Notes: generated by a model not told the origin, from the letters alone. DNA of 64,000 nt from Parachlamydiaceae bacterium (GCA_030147755.1 JASBUW010000164.1:1-64000); one strand, 5' to 3'. Counted from the first letter of the stretch, positions 1 through 9,839 are shown. Numbers and translations: made by a program.

Positions 1-3000
1 TGTTGATTTTGATCATTTACTTTTTCCGATTCTTCACAGCCAGGAGTATCATTAAATTTCCCTTGAGCATAGACAGCAAGCTCATAAACACCATAGGCAA
101 TAAGAGCAGTTCCTATTGTACAACCGATTGCTGGTAATAAAACCGGCGCAGCTGCTACAGTGGCTCCCCAAGAAAATTCAAAAAGAGTCACAACTATGGG
201 GATTGCTTGACCCATTTGACCATCTTTGTCCTGGTAGCAAAATGGATTGTTATGCACATACGCATACAAATTCAATCCATCGATGAAGCCCGCAGGATCG
301 GGAGTCAGCCAGCGCATTAGGCCTGGATAATACAGGCGATGAGTAAAAAGCACAAGACCTTCGATTTCTCGTCGATTGGCAAAATGCCAAGGAGAAAAGA
401 AGGAATGACTTTCTGCTTGATAGATTTGCTTTTCCCCAAAAGCACTATAACGCGTCCATTCTGCTAAAGAACTATCTGCTTTTTGCAATGCACAGAGGTT
501 AGAGCGAAAATCTTGCAAAGGGAAAAAAGGTGTGCCTTTAAATTCTATCGCAAAGACTTTTTCAGCGCCTAAAGTGGGATGTAAAAGGCGAAACTCTTCC
601 AATTCTCCCTTCACTAAGCAGCCAATTTCTTGATCTTTTTGGTAGAGCAGTTGTTTTAAGCCTGTTTCATCTTGAATAGACAAACAGCGATTAAAAGCAT
701 CATAAGTCAAATGGGTTGTATGGCCATTTCTTTTAATTCGCACGAGACGATCAAGCGCATCATACGTATAAACCGTAGCAGGATTAGACTGTGTTTCCAA
801 ATTTCCATTGGTGTCATACGTATAATGGGACACGTTATCTTGTTCAACTTGATTGGCAAGATTATGACGCCTTCTCTGTTGGTCTTTTTGCAAGCAATTT
901 CCAAGAGAATCATATACATAGTGATGCGTTTGATTTTCACTGGCTAAGTGATCAAAGGCATCATAAGTAAAGGATGTTTGCTGAAGGCCACTTGGATCTT
1001 CTTGCGTCAAATTTAATAAATTGCCTATGGCATCAAATTTTTCGGCTTTGAGTGTGAAGTGAGGAAAAGAGAGCGACCTGCAACGTCCATTTAAGTCATA
1101 GGTTGTTTGAGTTAAACCTGCAGGGGATTGCTCCTCTAGAATTTGCCCGCGTTGGTTATATTTTAGGCACTCATAAGTATAAAGTAGAGAACCTTGGCTA
1201 TCATAACGCTCTATCTGCTTTAAATGAAAAGCATCATACGTATATTTAATCCAGGAGCCATCAGGTAATGTTAATTGAGTTAAGCGATCTAAAGCATCAT
1301 AAACGTAAGTTAGAGTCACTCCTGAATGAAGAGTTTCACTGATAAGGCGATCTAATTTATCATAAATACGTTCTTGCCTAACGTGGTAAACATGATCTTC
1401 AATCATACGAGGATTACCATGCTCATCGTAAACGTAAGTATAGTGTACTGTGTTATCGCTAGATTGAAGACACTTCAGTCTTCCTAAAGCATCGTAGGTA
1501 TAATTAAGCGTGACCCCACCCGGCTTGTGTTTGCTTTTTAAGTATCCCCTTGTATCGTACGTATAAGTAGTGGTTTTGCCTTCACGCTCTTCCGTTTCTT
1601 TCCATCCTCTTGCATTGTATGTCCACTTCAATTTGTAGTCCCAGCCAGGTTGGCTGGCTTCTTTGACATGCGCAATTTGCTGAATGAGCTGTCCTTTTTT
1701 ATCGTAGGCAAATTCTGTCGACGCAATTAACTGACCGCCAAAAAAGCGCTCTTTTTTCACTAGTTGGTGAAGAGGATTTTCTTCTTCTAAGGTAATGCGC
1801 CCCAAAGGATCCACACTAGAGCGACAAAGCACTTGTTGCTGTTTAGCATTGAAGTGATAATGGTTGTAGCCGAAATGATGCGCAAAACCAAGGGGATCTT
1901 GCTTCCACTCCTTTAAGCCATGCGCATTAAAAGACGTGTGATAAACGGCCCTTTGTTCGTCATCTTGCCAAACTTGCCTTTCGATGAGCTGTCCTAAGCG
2001 ATTATACTGGTAAGCTTCTTTGGCATAAATCGTTCCTTCTGGATCGATAAGCGTTTTAGAAAGCTTTCTGCCTAAATGATCATAAGTATAGAGTTCGACT
2101 TGACCAGTTAGCTTGCCTTCATCTAACACACGCCAAATTTGAATGACGCGATCAAATTCATCATACGTATAGCGCGTGAGTTTAACGATAGCATCTCCTT
2201 GCACACGCTCTTCCATTTTTCTGCCCGCTCCATCATAGCGATACGTGGTGACTACACCTAAAAGATCGGTCTTGGTTTGTAGCAAAGGGCCTTTATAGGT
2301 ATAGGTGTTTTGGCGCAGGGTCTGACCCTCTTTATTTTTCATGACTTCTTGGAGGAGATGGCCTTTGGGATCATAGGTATAAACGCTTGTGGTCCCGTCA
2401 TCCCACGCTTTCGTATGCAGCCAACCAGATGGATAATAGGTTCTCTTTTCCCAGCTCTGATCAGGATAGGTAATGCGGGTAGGACTGCCATAGCTATTAT
2501 AAGCAAATGTTGTGGTATGATCATTTTCATCGGTCTCTTCGATGACTTGACCCAGGACATTGTATTTCTTTTTGATCGTAGGTTGAACTAAGGTCTCTCC
2601 TTGCCAAATACCTGGTTTGATGCACCGCGTTTGGCGACCCAAGCGATCATAGTGGTAATGCGTGTCATGTCCATAAGGGTCGGTTTCTTTGATGAGCTGA
2701 TGTAAGGCATTATAGTGATAGGTAGTGGTGAAAGTTTGTTGATTGGAGTGGATCTCTCGCTTTTGAATACAGCGACCGGCTTTATCGTACTCAAATTCGG
2801 TATACTTACCAGAACCTACTAATTCTTCTCTGATTTGATAGCCATTGTCATCCCACTTATAAAGTGTTTCTTGACCAAGAGCATCCGTTTTGCTCGCTAA
2901 GCGTTGATGGGCGTCATAGGTTTTAGTCGTTTCATAACAAAAAACAGGTGCTCCTTCTACCATTTTGTAGACACGCCGTTTGACTTCTAACCCATGCGTT

Positions 3001-4796
3001 TCATCATACGTGAATTCGGTTTGACGTACAGGGACAAGCTCTGCTTGACTTAAGTAATATTCCTTCATTATTTTGGGTTTGCCAAAATATACCTTATCTT
3101 CTGTAGAATAGGCTTCAATCATTTTGACGCGTCTCCACGTCACATGATCTAAACAATCGGTATGATCTGAGCTGCCATCATCTTCAATTTGCAGGCAAAG
3201 TTCTCCATTGTCGTCATAGGCACGGAAAAGACGTTCTTGAATTCGGCTTGCGTAAGAAGTAAGTTCTTTGTGACATAAATTAGTACCTGGCCAATACGCA
3301 TAGGAGATACTCAAGTCTTCAGGCGTTGTCTTTTTAATTAGTAAATTGCGCTCATCATAGTCATATTGCAAGCGATAGTGATCAGTGTGGTCCTTGGCGT
3401 GCTCACGTAATTCATACAAAAAGGTATCTCTTTTTTCGCCCGTTAAGTTGCCATAAAAGGTTTTAGTTTTAATGTTGCCTCTTTCATCATAGCGATACGT
3501 GGTGCGATGCCAGCAAAAAAATCCTTCACAAAGTGCTTTGGCTCTTAAATTGCCTTCCTGGCCAGGAAATGTACTCCATTCATAGCATTTGCGACGAAGG
3601 GGTAAACCCTTCTCCCATTCATCGACATAGTTTAAACGCTGGTGAGTATCAAAATGATAGGTGGTTAAATGGCCAAGTGCATCTGTGACTTCTGTTTGAC
3701 GCTTATGATAGGTAAAGCGATAAGCTTTGATCCATTGACCTTTTTGATCTTTTAGAGGAATCATCAAGCTTTCTACTTGGCCTTGTTTATTATAAGCAAT
3801 AGCTAGCCATTGATCATGAGGCTTCTTAATGCGCGTTAAGCGTGGGATTTCGTGTATAGAAGCACGCTCAGTTTCATAGGAAATAAGTCCTTGATGAGCC
3901 AATTGTACCTTTTGTAAAACGCTTTTCTTAGGTTTGACATATTCATCCAGATAGAACTCTTCAGATTTTTTAGTATAAACTAACTTTTTGCCACAGCTGC
4001 TCTCGATAGTACAGGACGTGTTTTGGTCATCAATTGTCAGCGAATTCAGCACTTTTTGTTTAGTTCGACTTAGTGTTTGAATCGATTTAAGACGAGGACG
4101 GTAGCCACTCACATCATAGGCAAAGCTTAAGACATTACCATTTGGTTTGCTCTCTTCTTTGAGTAGATAAACATCTTGAGTAGGAAAGCCCATTAAAAGA
4201 CGATGGGGCTGTTTTAAATGAATGTGTTCGCTATAGAGACGTGACGTGCCATCTCCCTTAGTCACGGTCCACTCTTTATTGGCAGAAGTAAAAACAGCTT
4301 TCCAATTGCGAAAATGAGTTTGGCCAGCAAAGCGATTCAGATTGGTATAGCCTTTTTGCAACAATTTAGGATCGATGTGACATACATGCTCTTTATGATA
4401 AGAATGCTTTAAACGCTGCCAAGTTCCCTTATAAGGAATTAAAAAGCCTTCACGTTCACTAATGTAAGCCAAAGATGTTTGATCTTTTTCTTTAGCAGGA
4501 GTGGCAAAAAGAGCAAATTGTGAGCCAAAACCTACTCCAAAGCATGATTCAAAAAAGTGACTGCTATCATAATAGCGCATCAAAAGGATGGGATCGATCG
4601 TATTGCCAACCAGGTCTTCTTGTGTTTGGAAGAATTGACCCGAAGACACATTCACACAGCCTGCAACTGTTGTGAGTGGCTCACATTCAGCAGAAAGACT
4701 AATCTCAAATTGATTCAAATCTTCGAGTTCTTGTTGGATCGAATAAATGATGAATGGCCTGAATAGCAAGAGGACAAAGATTAGGTAGGCGTGCAT
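1..4796 (-). CDS. RHS/YD-repeat protein, C-terminus beyond window
   Basis: This frame is open from an ATG at 4796, preceded by a strong AGGAGG ribosome site, to the left edge: 1598 codons without a stop. The N-terminus is a hydrophobic stretch (MHAYLIFVLLLF) fitting a signal or anchor. The body consists of dozens of YD-type repeats (Y-D-x2-G-x-L/R-x3 patterns). It ends in a typical RHS core closure around 245-330, reading YYPGLMRWLTPDPAG and then LNLYAYVHNNP. In this family such proteins form a large hollow shell around a variable C-terminal toxin or effector domain. Here about 70 residues past the core are visible, with a hydrophobic Ala/Val/Ile-rich stretch, before the window ends, so the tip domain cannot be named. 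It probably acts at the surface or as a secreted polymorphic toxin. The short reading frames on both strands in this area are shadows. Confidence 0.9.
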   Translation of the reverse strand, partial: MHAYLIFVLLLFRPFIIYSIQQELEDLNQFEISLSAECEPLTTVAGCVNVSSGQFFQTQEDLVGNTIDPILLMRYYDSSHFFESCFGVGFGSQFALFATPAKEKDQTSLAYISEREGFLIPYKGTWQRLKHSYHKEHVCHIDPKLLQKGYTNLNRFAGQTHFRNWKAVFTSANKEWTVTKGDGTSRLYSEHIHLKQPHRLLMGFPTQDVYLLKEESKPNGNVLSFAYDVSGYRPRLKSIQTLSRTKQKVLNSLTIDDQNTSCTIESSCGKKLVYTKKSEEFYLDEYVKPKKSVLQKVQLAHQGLISYETERASIHEIPRLTRIKKPHDQWLAIAYNKQGQVESLMIPLKDQKGQWIKAYRFTYHKRQTEVTDALGHLTTYHFDTHQRLNYVDEWEKGLPLRRKCYEWSTFPGQEGNLRAKALCEGFFCWHRTTYRYDERGNIKTKTFYGNLTGEKRDTFLYELREHAKDHTDHYRLQYDYDERNLLIKKTTPEDLSISYAYWPGTNLCHKELTSYASRIQERLFRAYDDNGELCLQIEDDGSSDHTDCLDHVTWRRVKMIEAYSTEDKVYFGKPKIMKEYYLSQAELVPVRQTEFTYDETHGLEVKRRVYKMVEGAPVFCYETTKTYDAHQRLASKTDALGQETLYKWDDNGYQIREELVGSGKYTEFEYDKAGRCIQKREIHSNQQTFTTTYHYNALHQLIKETDPYGHDTHYHYDRLGRQTRCIKPGIWQGETLVQPTIKKKYNVLGQVIEETDENDHTTTFAYNSYGSPTRITYPDQSWEKRTYYPSGWLHTKAWDDGTTSVYTYDPKGHLLQEVMKNKEGQTLRQNTYTYKGPLLQTKTDLLGVVTTYRYDGAGRKMEERVQGDAIVKLTRYTYDEFDRVIQIWRVLDEGKLTGQVELYTYDHLGRKLSKTLIDPEGTIYAKEAYQYNRLGQLIERQVWQDDEQRAVYHTSFNAHGLKEWKQDPLGFAHHFGYNHYHFNAKQQQVLCRSSVDPLGRITLEEENPLHQLVKKERFFGGQLIASTEFAYDKKGQLIQQIAHVKEASQPGWDYKLKWTYNARGWKETEEREGKTTTYTYDTRGYLKSKHKPGGVTLNYTYDALGRLKCLQSSDNTVHYTYVYDEHGNPRMIEDHVYHVRQERIYDKLDRLISETLHSGVTLTYVYDALDRLTQLTLPDGSWIKYTYDAFHLKQIERYDSQGSLLYTYECLKYNQRGQILEEQSPAGLTQTTYDLNGRCRSLSFPHFTLKAEKFDAIGNLLNLTQEDPSGLQQTSFTYDAFDHLASENQTHHYVYDSLGNCLQKDQQRRRHNLANQVEQDNVSHYTYDTNGNLETQSNPATVYTYDALDRLVRIKRNGHTTHLTYDAFNRCLSIQDETGLKQLLYQKDQEIGCLVKGELEEFRLLHPTLGAEKVFAIEFKGTPFFPLQDFRSNLCALQKADSSLAEWTRYSAFGEKQIYQAESHSFFSPWHFANRREIEGLVLFTHRLYYPGLMRWLTPDPAGFIDGLNLYAYVHNNPFCYQDKDGQMGQAIPIVVTLFEFSWGATVAAAPVLLPAIGCTIGTALIAYGVYELAVYAQGKFNDTPGCEESEKVNDQNQ

Positions 4797-5062
4797 AGTT
4801 TATGCCTCCTTGAGAAGTGCAAATTAGCTTTTGGTTATGGCATAAGCTATAAGCTATTGTCTAGCAAAATGAAATAAAGAAAATTTAAAATATTATCAGA
4901 CGTAAAAACTATTGACTAATTTCTATATTTCTTGAAAATGAATACGTAAATTGTTATTTTTTAAAGCTATGTGAAAATTTGCTTATCTGATAAGCAAATT
5001 AGATGTTAAGAAATTATATCGGCTAAAATTGATCAAAACAAAATTTAACATGGAGTGTTCAT

Positions 5063-5416
5063 ATGATGTCATTCAAAGGAATGCTATTATCGTTTTTTTT
5101 CTGTCTTTTCACATCACAATGGAGTTTTGCAAATTCCAATTTGATCTCAACAATTGATAATGATTATAATTTTTCTATTGAAGAAAATAAAATTTATGTC
5201 GATTCAAAAGATGTAAAAATAAATAAAAAAGGTATTTTTGTTAAGATCAATGATCATGTTTTTAAAACGCCAAGTATTTTCTGTGATGATGAAGGAACTT
5301 ACTTGTATGGCTTTAGTTTAGTGATATGTCCTGATTGTGGGAGAGATTATCCTTCTTATGAGGGTCAATGTCCATATAGTGGAACGCATGATGATGATAA
5401 TAGCAATGATGAATGA
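5063..5416 (+). CDS. Small secreted protein with C-terminal zinc-ribbon-like cysteines
   Basis: A 117-residue protein with a clear signal peptide (hydrophobic LLSFFFCLF, likely cut after SFA near residue 24). The middle is short and rich in charged residues and beta-type sequence. The C-terminus has CPDC, then a further Cys (CPYSG) nine residues on and a nearby His, resembling a small metal-binding knuckle, followed by an acidic tail. GGAG lies about 8 bases before the start. The stop overlaps the next start as ATGA at 5413-5416, so the two genes are probably translationally coupled and form an operon. I do not recognise the family. An envelope or periplasmic role is inferred from the signal peptide alone. 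Confidence 0.7.
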   Translation: MMSFKGMLLSFFFCLFTSQWSFANSNLISTIDNDYNFSIEENKIYVDSKDVKINKKGIFVKINDHVFKTPSIFCDDEGTYLYGFSLVICPDCGRDYPSYEGQCPYSGTHDDDNSNDE

Positions 5417-6246
5417 TAAGGTTTTTAATGTATAAACATATAACTTTTTTAATGCTTCTATTTTCTTATTGTTTCAATTTAAATGCTAATTCTATATCAG
5501 ATATCCTTAAGACTATTCCAATAGAGCATCAAGAAGATATAAAGTATTTATTTCATCACGTATTTCTTCTTCAAGATGGCGCTTATACAATCTTTGGAGA
5601 TAAGCCGGTTTCTTCAGCAGGTAGCTTTCTAATAAGTTCTTGGAAAGCTACCTTAACAGCAAAATATATTGGAAAATTTGGCAGGTCGTGGGAGACGTGG
5701 CAAGCGTATAAGCAGAAATTTCCCATGCAAAAATATGTAATTATTGGTGAAAAATACCCTTCAAAGAAATCTGAATTGGTAGCTTTACATGTTTTTGTTA
5801 TTAATAAAAAAAAATTTCTAGAAACAATAGACACTCATTTAGCTTTATTTGAATCTGTATTGGGCAAAAAAATAGATCCTAAAAAGTGCTTGGATGATAT
5901 TGAGAGTGGTAAATGCTCATTTTGGACAAGTATCAATCATAATGACATGTTAATGGGTATATTATTAGGCTATGGAGAACATAACGCTACACTCTTTTAC
6001 AAAAAATCTAAACGTTTTCGTTATGCTCGTTACTTATTTCCCATCGAGGAAAAGAAATTAGAATGTTCAGACACAGAATCATATCCTATGATGATTGTAA
6101 ATGCTGTCCAATTTTTAGCTGATTTACAGCATCCTGAAACGAAGTTTCTCCAAAAAAAATATAAAGATCTTCGAAAAAAAATTGCTGACATCTATTCTCA
6201 AGGCGATATGTTAGAAATAACTTTATCGCAACTGACTTCTGATTAA
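5413..6246 (+). CDS. Secreted protein of a Parachlamydia-type expanded family
   Basis: A 277-residue protein starting in the ATGA overlap with the previous gene. Residues 1-25 are hydrophobic and end in a plausible cleavage site (LNANS). The phrases GAYTIFGDKPVS (about 57-68) and MGILLGYGEHNATLFYKKS (about 180-200) recall, from memory, a paralogous family of unknown function expanded in environmental chlamydiae. The downstream integrase gene is convergent and the two stops overlap by 4 bases. No catalytic motif is visible. The function is unknown; an exported, lineage-specific protein is the safest description. Confidence 0.7.
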   Translation: MIRFLMYKHITFLMLLFSYCFNLNANSISDILKTIPIEHQEDIKYLFHHVFLLQDGAYTIFGDKPVSSAGSFLISSWKATLTAKYIGKFGRSWETWQAYKQKFPMQKYVIIGEKYPSKKSELVALHVFVINKKKFLETIDTHLALFESVLGKKIDPKKCLDDIESGKCSFWTSINHNDMLMGILLGYGEHNATLFYKKSKRFRYARYLFPIEEKKLECSDTESYPMMIVNAVQFLADLQHPETKFLQKKYKDLRKKIADIYSQGDMLEITLSQLTSD

Positions 6247-7826
6247 TCATAGGTAATCTGAGGAAATGTATTTAATTCCACCTTAGTGTAGAGAAAAGAA
6301 CTTTCGACATTGAGATAACCAAGATAGTCGCTAATTTTTTCTAAAGGAATGTCTTCTTTAATTAATCGTGTTGCACATGCCTGACGCAATGTTTTGAGAT
6401 TTAATTCTAAAGGCTTTAACCGTTTGGAAACTAGGTGGAAAATTGCAGCAGAGGTGAGAGATCGATAGGGAATTTGTCGAGTGACAAAAACCTCTTTGCA
6501 TGGACAATTACTGGGCCTTACATTTTTGAGATAAAGTAAAATAGCGTTTTTAACATTTTGTAAAAGAGGAAATTTTTGAGAGCTCATTTTTTTAGATCTT
6601 CTAATACAAAATACTTCATTTTCCCAGTCAATATCTTCAAGGCATAATTGTGCGATTTCTTTGCGGCGTAGTCCATAAATTGCGAGTAGCATAATAATTG
6701 CTTGATCACGAATATCTGTTGGTAGATCCCCGTGAATAGTCTCTAAGAGTTCTTCTAAACCATCCCATGAAAGATCTTGGGATGTGCTCTCATGTCTATA
6801 TATCTGTGCGGTTTTAATTGATTGAGCCAATCCTGAAGAACACCATTTTTGTTCTTCAGCATAGATAAAAAATGTTCGAAGTGTTGAAGCATATGCTTGA
6901 ACAAAACGCTTATTTTGACCTTCAAGGTATTTCTTGTTGATGACATCCTCTATCATTAAAGTATTAATTTGCTGTAGAGAAGAAATAGGCTCAATGCATT
7001 TGAAGAAATCCTTTAGCAAGCAAGTACAAGAATAGATAATTTCTTCGGAAAGTCTTTCTTTGCGCATATAGTCCATATACTTGATGATACATTCTAGAAA
7101 GGGATTCGCTTTTTCTTGGGGATCATGTAACCATCCAAGCGTATGTAACCAGTTGATTGCAATGCTCTCAAATCGCAGCATAATAGAAAAATGAGAAAAA
7201 TCTGTCTTTTTATAAGCATTTCCCATTGTACTACAAGCAGCCCATTTTTCTGCTGCTTGTTGAATTTCCTCGGGATGGATCATCCTCATTTTGTCTAATT
7301 TGAGGTAATCGATGATGGCTAAAAGATAATAAGCAATAAAACGAAGAGTGTGTAAAGTAGCACCTTCATCTACCCATTTCTGCAAATACAACAGTCGCTC
7401 TTTTAACAAAGGGGCATTGAAATGGCGTTGAAAAGCATTATTTTTTTCAAAGATTCTATTAAAAAGAGGGGCCTGCTCTTCAGGAGGGGCTTCTAACCAG
7501 TTAAGAGTTTTAAACCAGTCTATAGCATACCACATAAAACGCTCTTTTCCCTGTTGTGAAAATTCAACTTTTTTTTGTGGGTGATTATATTGATGAGAAG
7601 CCCAAGCATTTGCAGCCTCTTCTATTTCATTTAATGTTACAATTCTTGGAGATTTGAGATTTAGAAATTCAATAATTCTTAGAAGGTAGTTGGCAATTAC
7701 TCGAAGAGTGTTTCGAGTCCTGCCTTTTTCAATCCAATGCTGGATATAGGCTGTTCTTTCTTGCAAGAGCGGTGCATCAAGATGCTGTTGTCTATAATAA
7801 GAGCGTCCGATTATCTGTTCCCACAT
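6243..7826 (-). CDS. Tyrosine recombinase with duplicated N-terminal module and altered box residues
   Basis: A 527-residue protein. The C-terminal third is a tyrosine-recombinase catalytic domain: first Arg in YGLRRKE (about 385), box II as K478-T-L-R481 where most family members have H-x-L-R, Tyr504 (LGY) where His or Trp is usual, and nucleophile Tyr513 (FLYTKV). The N-terminal part contains the same module twice, APLLQERTAYIQHW near residue 18 and APLLKERLLYLQKW near 138, each followed by a TLR..A.YLL..I..L helix. These modules resemble the N-terminal domain of recombinases found in transposon-type recombinase groups. It stands alone here, without partner recombinases. It could be an active but divergent enzyme or a decaying one; the reading frame is intact. 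Confidence 0.8.
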   Translation of the reverse strand: MWEQIIGRSYYRQQHLDAPLLQERTAYIQHWIEKGRTRNTLRVIANYLLRIIEFLNLKSPRIVTLNEIEEAANAWASHQYNHPQKKVEFSQQGKERFMWYAIDWFKTLNWLEAPPEEQAPLFNRIFEKNNAFQRHFNAPLLKERLLYLQKWVDEGATLHTLRFIAYYLLAIIDYLKLDKMRMIHPEEIQQAAEKWAACSTMGNAYKKTDFSHFSIMLRFESIAINWLHTLGWLHDPQEKANPFLECIIKYMDYMRKERLSEEIIYSCTCLLKDFFKCIEPISSLQQINTLMIEDVINKKYLEGQNKRFVQAYASTLRTFFIYAEEQKWCSSGLAQSIKTAQIYRHESTSQDLSWDGLEELLETIHGDLPTDIRDQAIIMLLAIYGLRRKEIAQLCLEDIDWENEVFCIRRSKKMSSQKFPLLQNVKNAILLYLKNVRPSNCPCKEVFVTRQIPYRSLTSAAIFHLVSKRLKPLELNLKTLRQACATRLIKEDIPLEKISDYLGYLNVESSFLYTKVELNTFPQITYD

Positions 7827-7883
7827 TTTTTATCCATATTGAATAATATAAAAATGATTAAGAAGTTAAATCTATGAAAAGAA

Positions 7884-8996
7884 TTATTCATCAATAGTAA
7901 GAGTATAATTTTCTCCTAATAAATGATTGATGACACCTTTAGAGAAATATTGATTTTTATTCAGCAAATAATACTTACCTACTTCTATTGCTAAAGTTTT
8001 ATAAAATCCTTCCTGTCCATCATTATTGTAAGCTTTATTATCGTGAGGATTAGGAGAAATAGCATAAGTGATTTGAGAATTTGGCGTTCCCTTTTTATGA
8101 ATTGTGATCCATCTAGGACCTCGCCCTTCTCCAATTTCCGTATAACCAAATGTAGCCGTTATTGTTTTTGGTTTTGATTTTCCTTTTTCAACTATTGTCA
8201 CCGTAACAGGAATCTCACCATTTACTCTCGCTTTCTCCTCATAAACATCTCCTTGTTTTAGCACTAAAGGAGACCATTCCATACCTTTCATTTCTAGATT
8301 TGCCACTTGAATATTTTGAAGAATTTGCTTAGCTACTTCGTTCTGTGGATGTGAATTATCTTTTGATGCTTGTTCAAGAACGCTGTAAATATCATTAACT
8401 TTCAACCCTTCACTTTCACCTTGATGAATTGCATGTACATAGCCATTCATTAAGGACATTCTTGGTGCTCCACATTCTCCTGCATCTGTTTTGGAAGAAG
8501 CTCGATCTGATCGCATTGCATATCCGCTATAATCTGATTCAAATGGCTTTACATACATTTCTAAATGGTATGGATAAGAAAAAGTTGGTTTAAAATACAT
8601 TTGTATCGATTCTCCAACGCCTGCAACCACATCTAAAGTAACAGGACTGAAATTAGCCCCTTTAACCCATAAAATAATAAAATCTAGCCTATCTCTTTCG
8701 TAAGATCCATCAAAAACGACTTTTCCTAGTCCAAAGTGACCTAAATTTCCATTTTCCCCATTTACGCAGTGTTTAGAAACTAATACAAGATCTTTGGCTA
8801 TGGCAACACCGTTACCAATAAAATGATTACCCATATTATAAACTGGCATTGTAGCATGAGAAAGAGCTGTGACAGATGCTTTTGAATGCGGATTATTTGC
8901 TAAATATTCTTCGAGCTTTATCTCTCTGTTTGTGTAATTTGTTTTACCAAAAGCTTCTGGGTATGATGCGTAGGCCCCTTTTTGTACTCCAAACAT
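7884..8996 (-). CDS. Chymotrypsin-fold protease with cysteine nucleophile (3C-like)
   Basis: A 370-residue protein with an excellent ribosome site (AAAGGAGAAAAG then ATG) and no signal peptide, so probably cytosolic or exported by another route. Residues about 55-180 have the order of a trypsin-like peptidase: GNHFIGNGVAI, then SKHC with His76, then RDRLDFIIL with Asp105, then TDAGECGAP, where the position of the catalytic Ser of GDSGGP is Cys175. About 17 residues later comes AIHQGE, matching in place the G-I-H-x-x-G strand that forms the P1-Gln pocket in picornavirus-type 3C proteases. The C-terminal half (about 230-370) is a separate domain I do not recognise. A cysteine nucleophile in this fold is typical of viral 3C-like and NIa proteases. 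Substrate is unknown; a role in host or phage protein cleavage is inference. Confidence 0.75.
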   Translation of the reverse strand: MFGVQKGAYASYPEAFGKTNYTNREIKLEEYLANNPHSKASVTALSHATMPVYNMGNHFIGNGVAIAKDLVLVSKHCVNGENGNLGHFGLGKVVFDGSYERDRLDFIILWVKGANFSPVTLDVVAGVGESIQMYFKPTFSYPYHLEMYVKPFESDYSGYAMRSDRASSKTDAGECGAPRMSLMNGYVHAIHQGESEGLKVNDIYSVLEQASKDNSHPQNEVAKQILQNIQVANLEMKGMEWSPLVLKQGDVYEEKARVNGEIPVTVTIVEKGKSKPKTITATFGYTEIGEGRGPRWITIHKKGTPNSQITYAISPNPHDNKAYNNDGQEGFYKTLAIEVGKYYLLNKNQYFSKGVINHLLGENYTLTIDE

Positions 8997-9034
8997 CTTT
9001 TCTCCTTTGATATAGCCTTCTAAAAAATTTCTTT

Positions 9035-9388
9035 TTATTGATAAGAAATATTCATAAGCTGCTCTGTCATTTGCTCTATACGGCCAGCTATGTTTATTTT
9101 AAGGCTTGTTTGATCACAATCTGCTAAGATTTCATAAATATTCTCATTTAAGCTGTTTGTTCTTTGTTCAATATCTCCAAAATTGTGTGATTGAAGGCAT
9201 TTCTTGCACAGTTCCAATTCGGAAATAACAGCATACCTAATTTCTTCACTTGTTATTTTTTTTGCCAAATCTAAAGTCTCATTAAGTTGCTTAAACGTTT
9301 GAGTATATCTAGTCTGTTGGCTGCTTTCTACCTCAGCAAATCCATACGTGAAAGTAAATACACTAATAAAAAACAAAAATATGCGCAT
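9035..9388 (-). CDS. Small secreted helical protein
   Basis: A 117-residue protein with a signal peptide (MRIFLFFISVFTFTYGFA, cut about residue 18) and an AGGA ribosome site. The mature part is mostly predicted alpha helix, with a CKKC pair near residue 62 and another Cys near 90. It lies 38 bases upstream of the 3C-like protease gene on the same strand, so they may be co-transcribed. It could be a periplasmic partner, but nothing in the sequence proves that. I do not recognise the family. Confidence 0.65.
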   Translation of the reverse strand: MRIFLFFISVFTFTYGFAEVESSQQTRYTQTFKQLNETLDLAKKITSEEIRYAVISELELCKKCLQSHNFGDIEQRTNSLNENIYEILADCDQTSLKINIAGRIEQMTEQLMNISYQ

Positions 9389-9767
9389 TTTCTAAATTCC
9401 TCAAATTATTTCAGCTTTTTCCGAACAAATTTGCTGCTTGGTTTATTTGTCCATTCTACTTCGTATTTTTCACAATAATCATAGCAGTGCTAGAGAATAT
9501 TTATCTATGTCAATCAAGGGTGAAAATGTTCAACGACTAAAATTTTAATAATTTTTCTTAGCGTATATTTACGCACAAATCTCATTTTATAAAATCGTAG
9601 ATAAGCAGTTAAAGTTTTAACTTGTTGATTTTAAGTAATTAAAAACAAATTAGATCTACCATCAAATCGAATAGTGCGATAGATTAAGCGATCTTCTACA
9701 ACCCTCATGATTCTAGAAGGTATTCAGAAGGCATTGATGAAATAACTATTCAAATTGAGGTAGAGAG
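9389..9767. other. Intergenic, no gene seen
   Basis: This A+T-rich stretch has stops in all frames and no coding sequence I would defend. It separates the secreted-protein gene from a transposon scar. Confidence 0.5.
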
Positions 9768-9839
9768 ATGAAATACAAAATTAGCTTCCTTTTATTGGCT
9801 ATTTTTTTGATAAACTACAGTTTTGCGTCTAATGGGTAG
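9768..9839 (+). pseudogene. Signal-peptide remnant of an interrupted secreted-protein gene
   Basis: A good ribosome site (GAGGTAGAG) and ATG are followed by a perfect signal peptide (MKYKISFLLLAIF, ending NYSFAS). The frame then stops after 23 residues exactly where a repeat resembling an insertion-sequence end begins (9834). The start of a secreted protein gene seems to have been cut off by insertion or deletion of mobile DNA. Confidence 0.55.

Noticed and set aside
672-2794. Small frames on both strands inside the RHS region
   Set aside because: They are shadows of the single long minus-strand frame, which has the full YD-repeat pattern.
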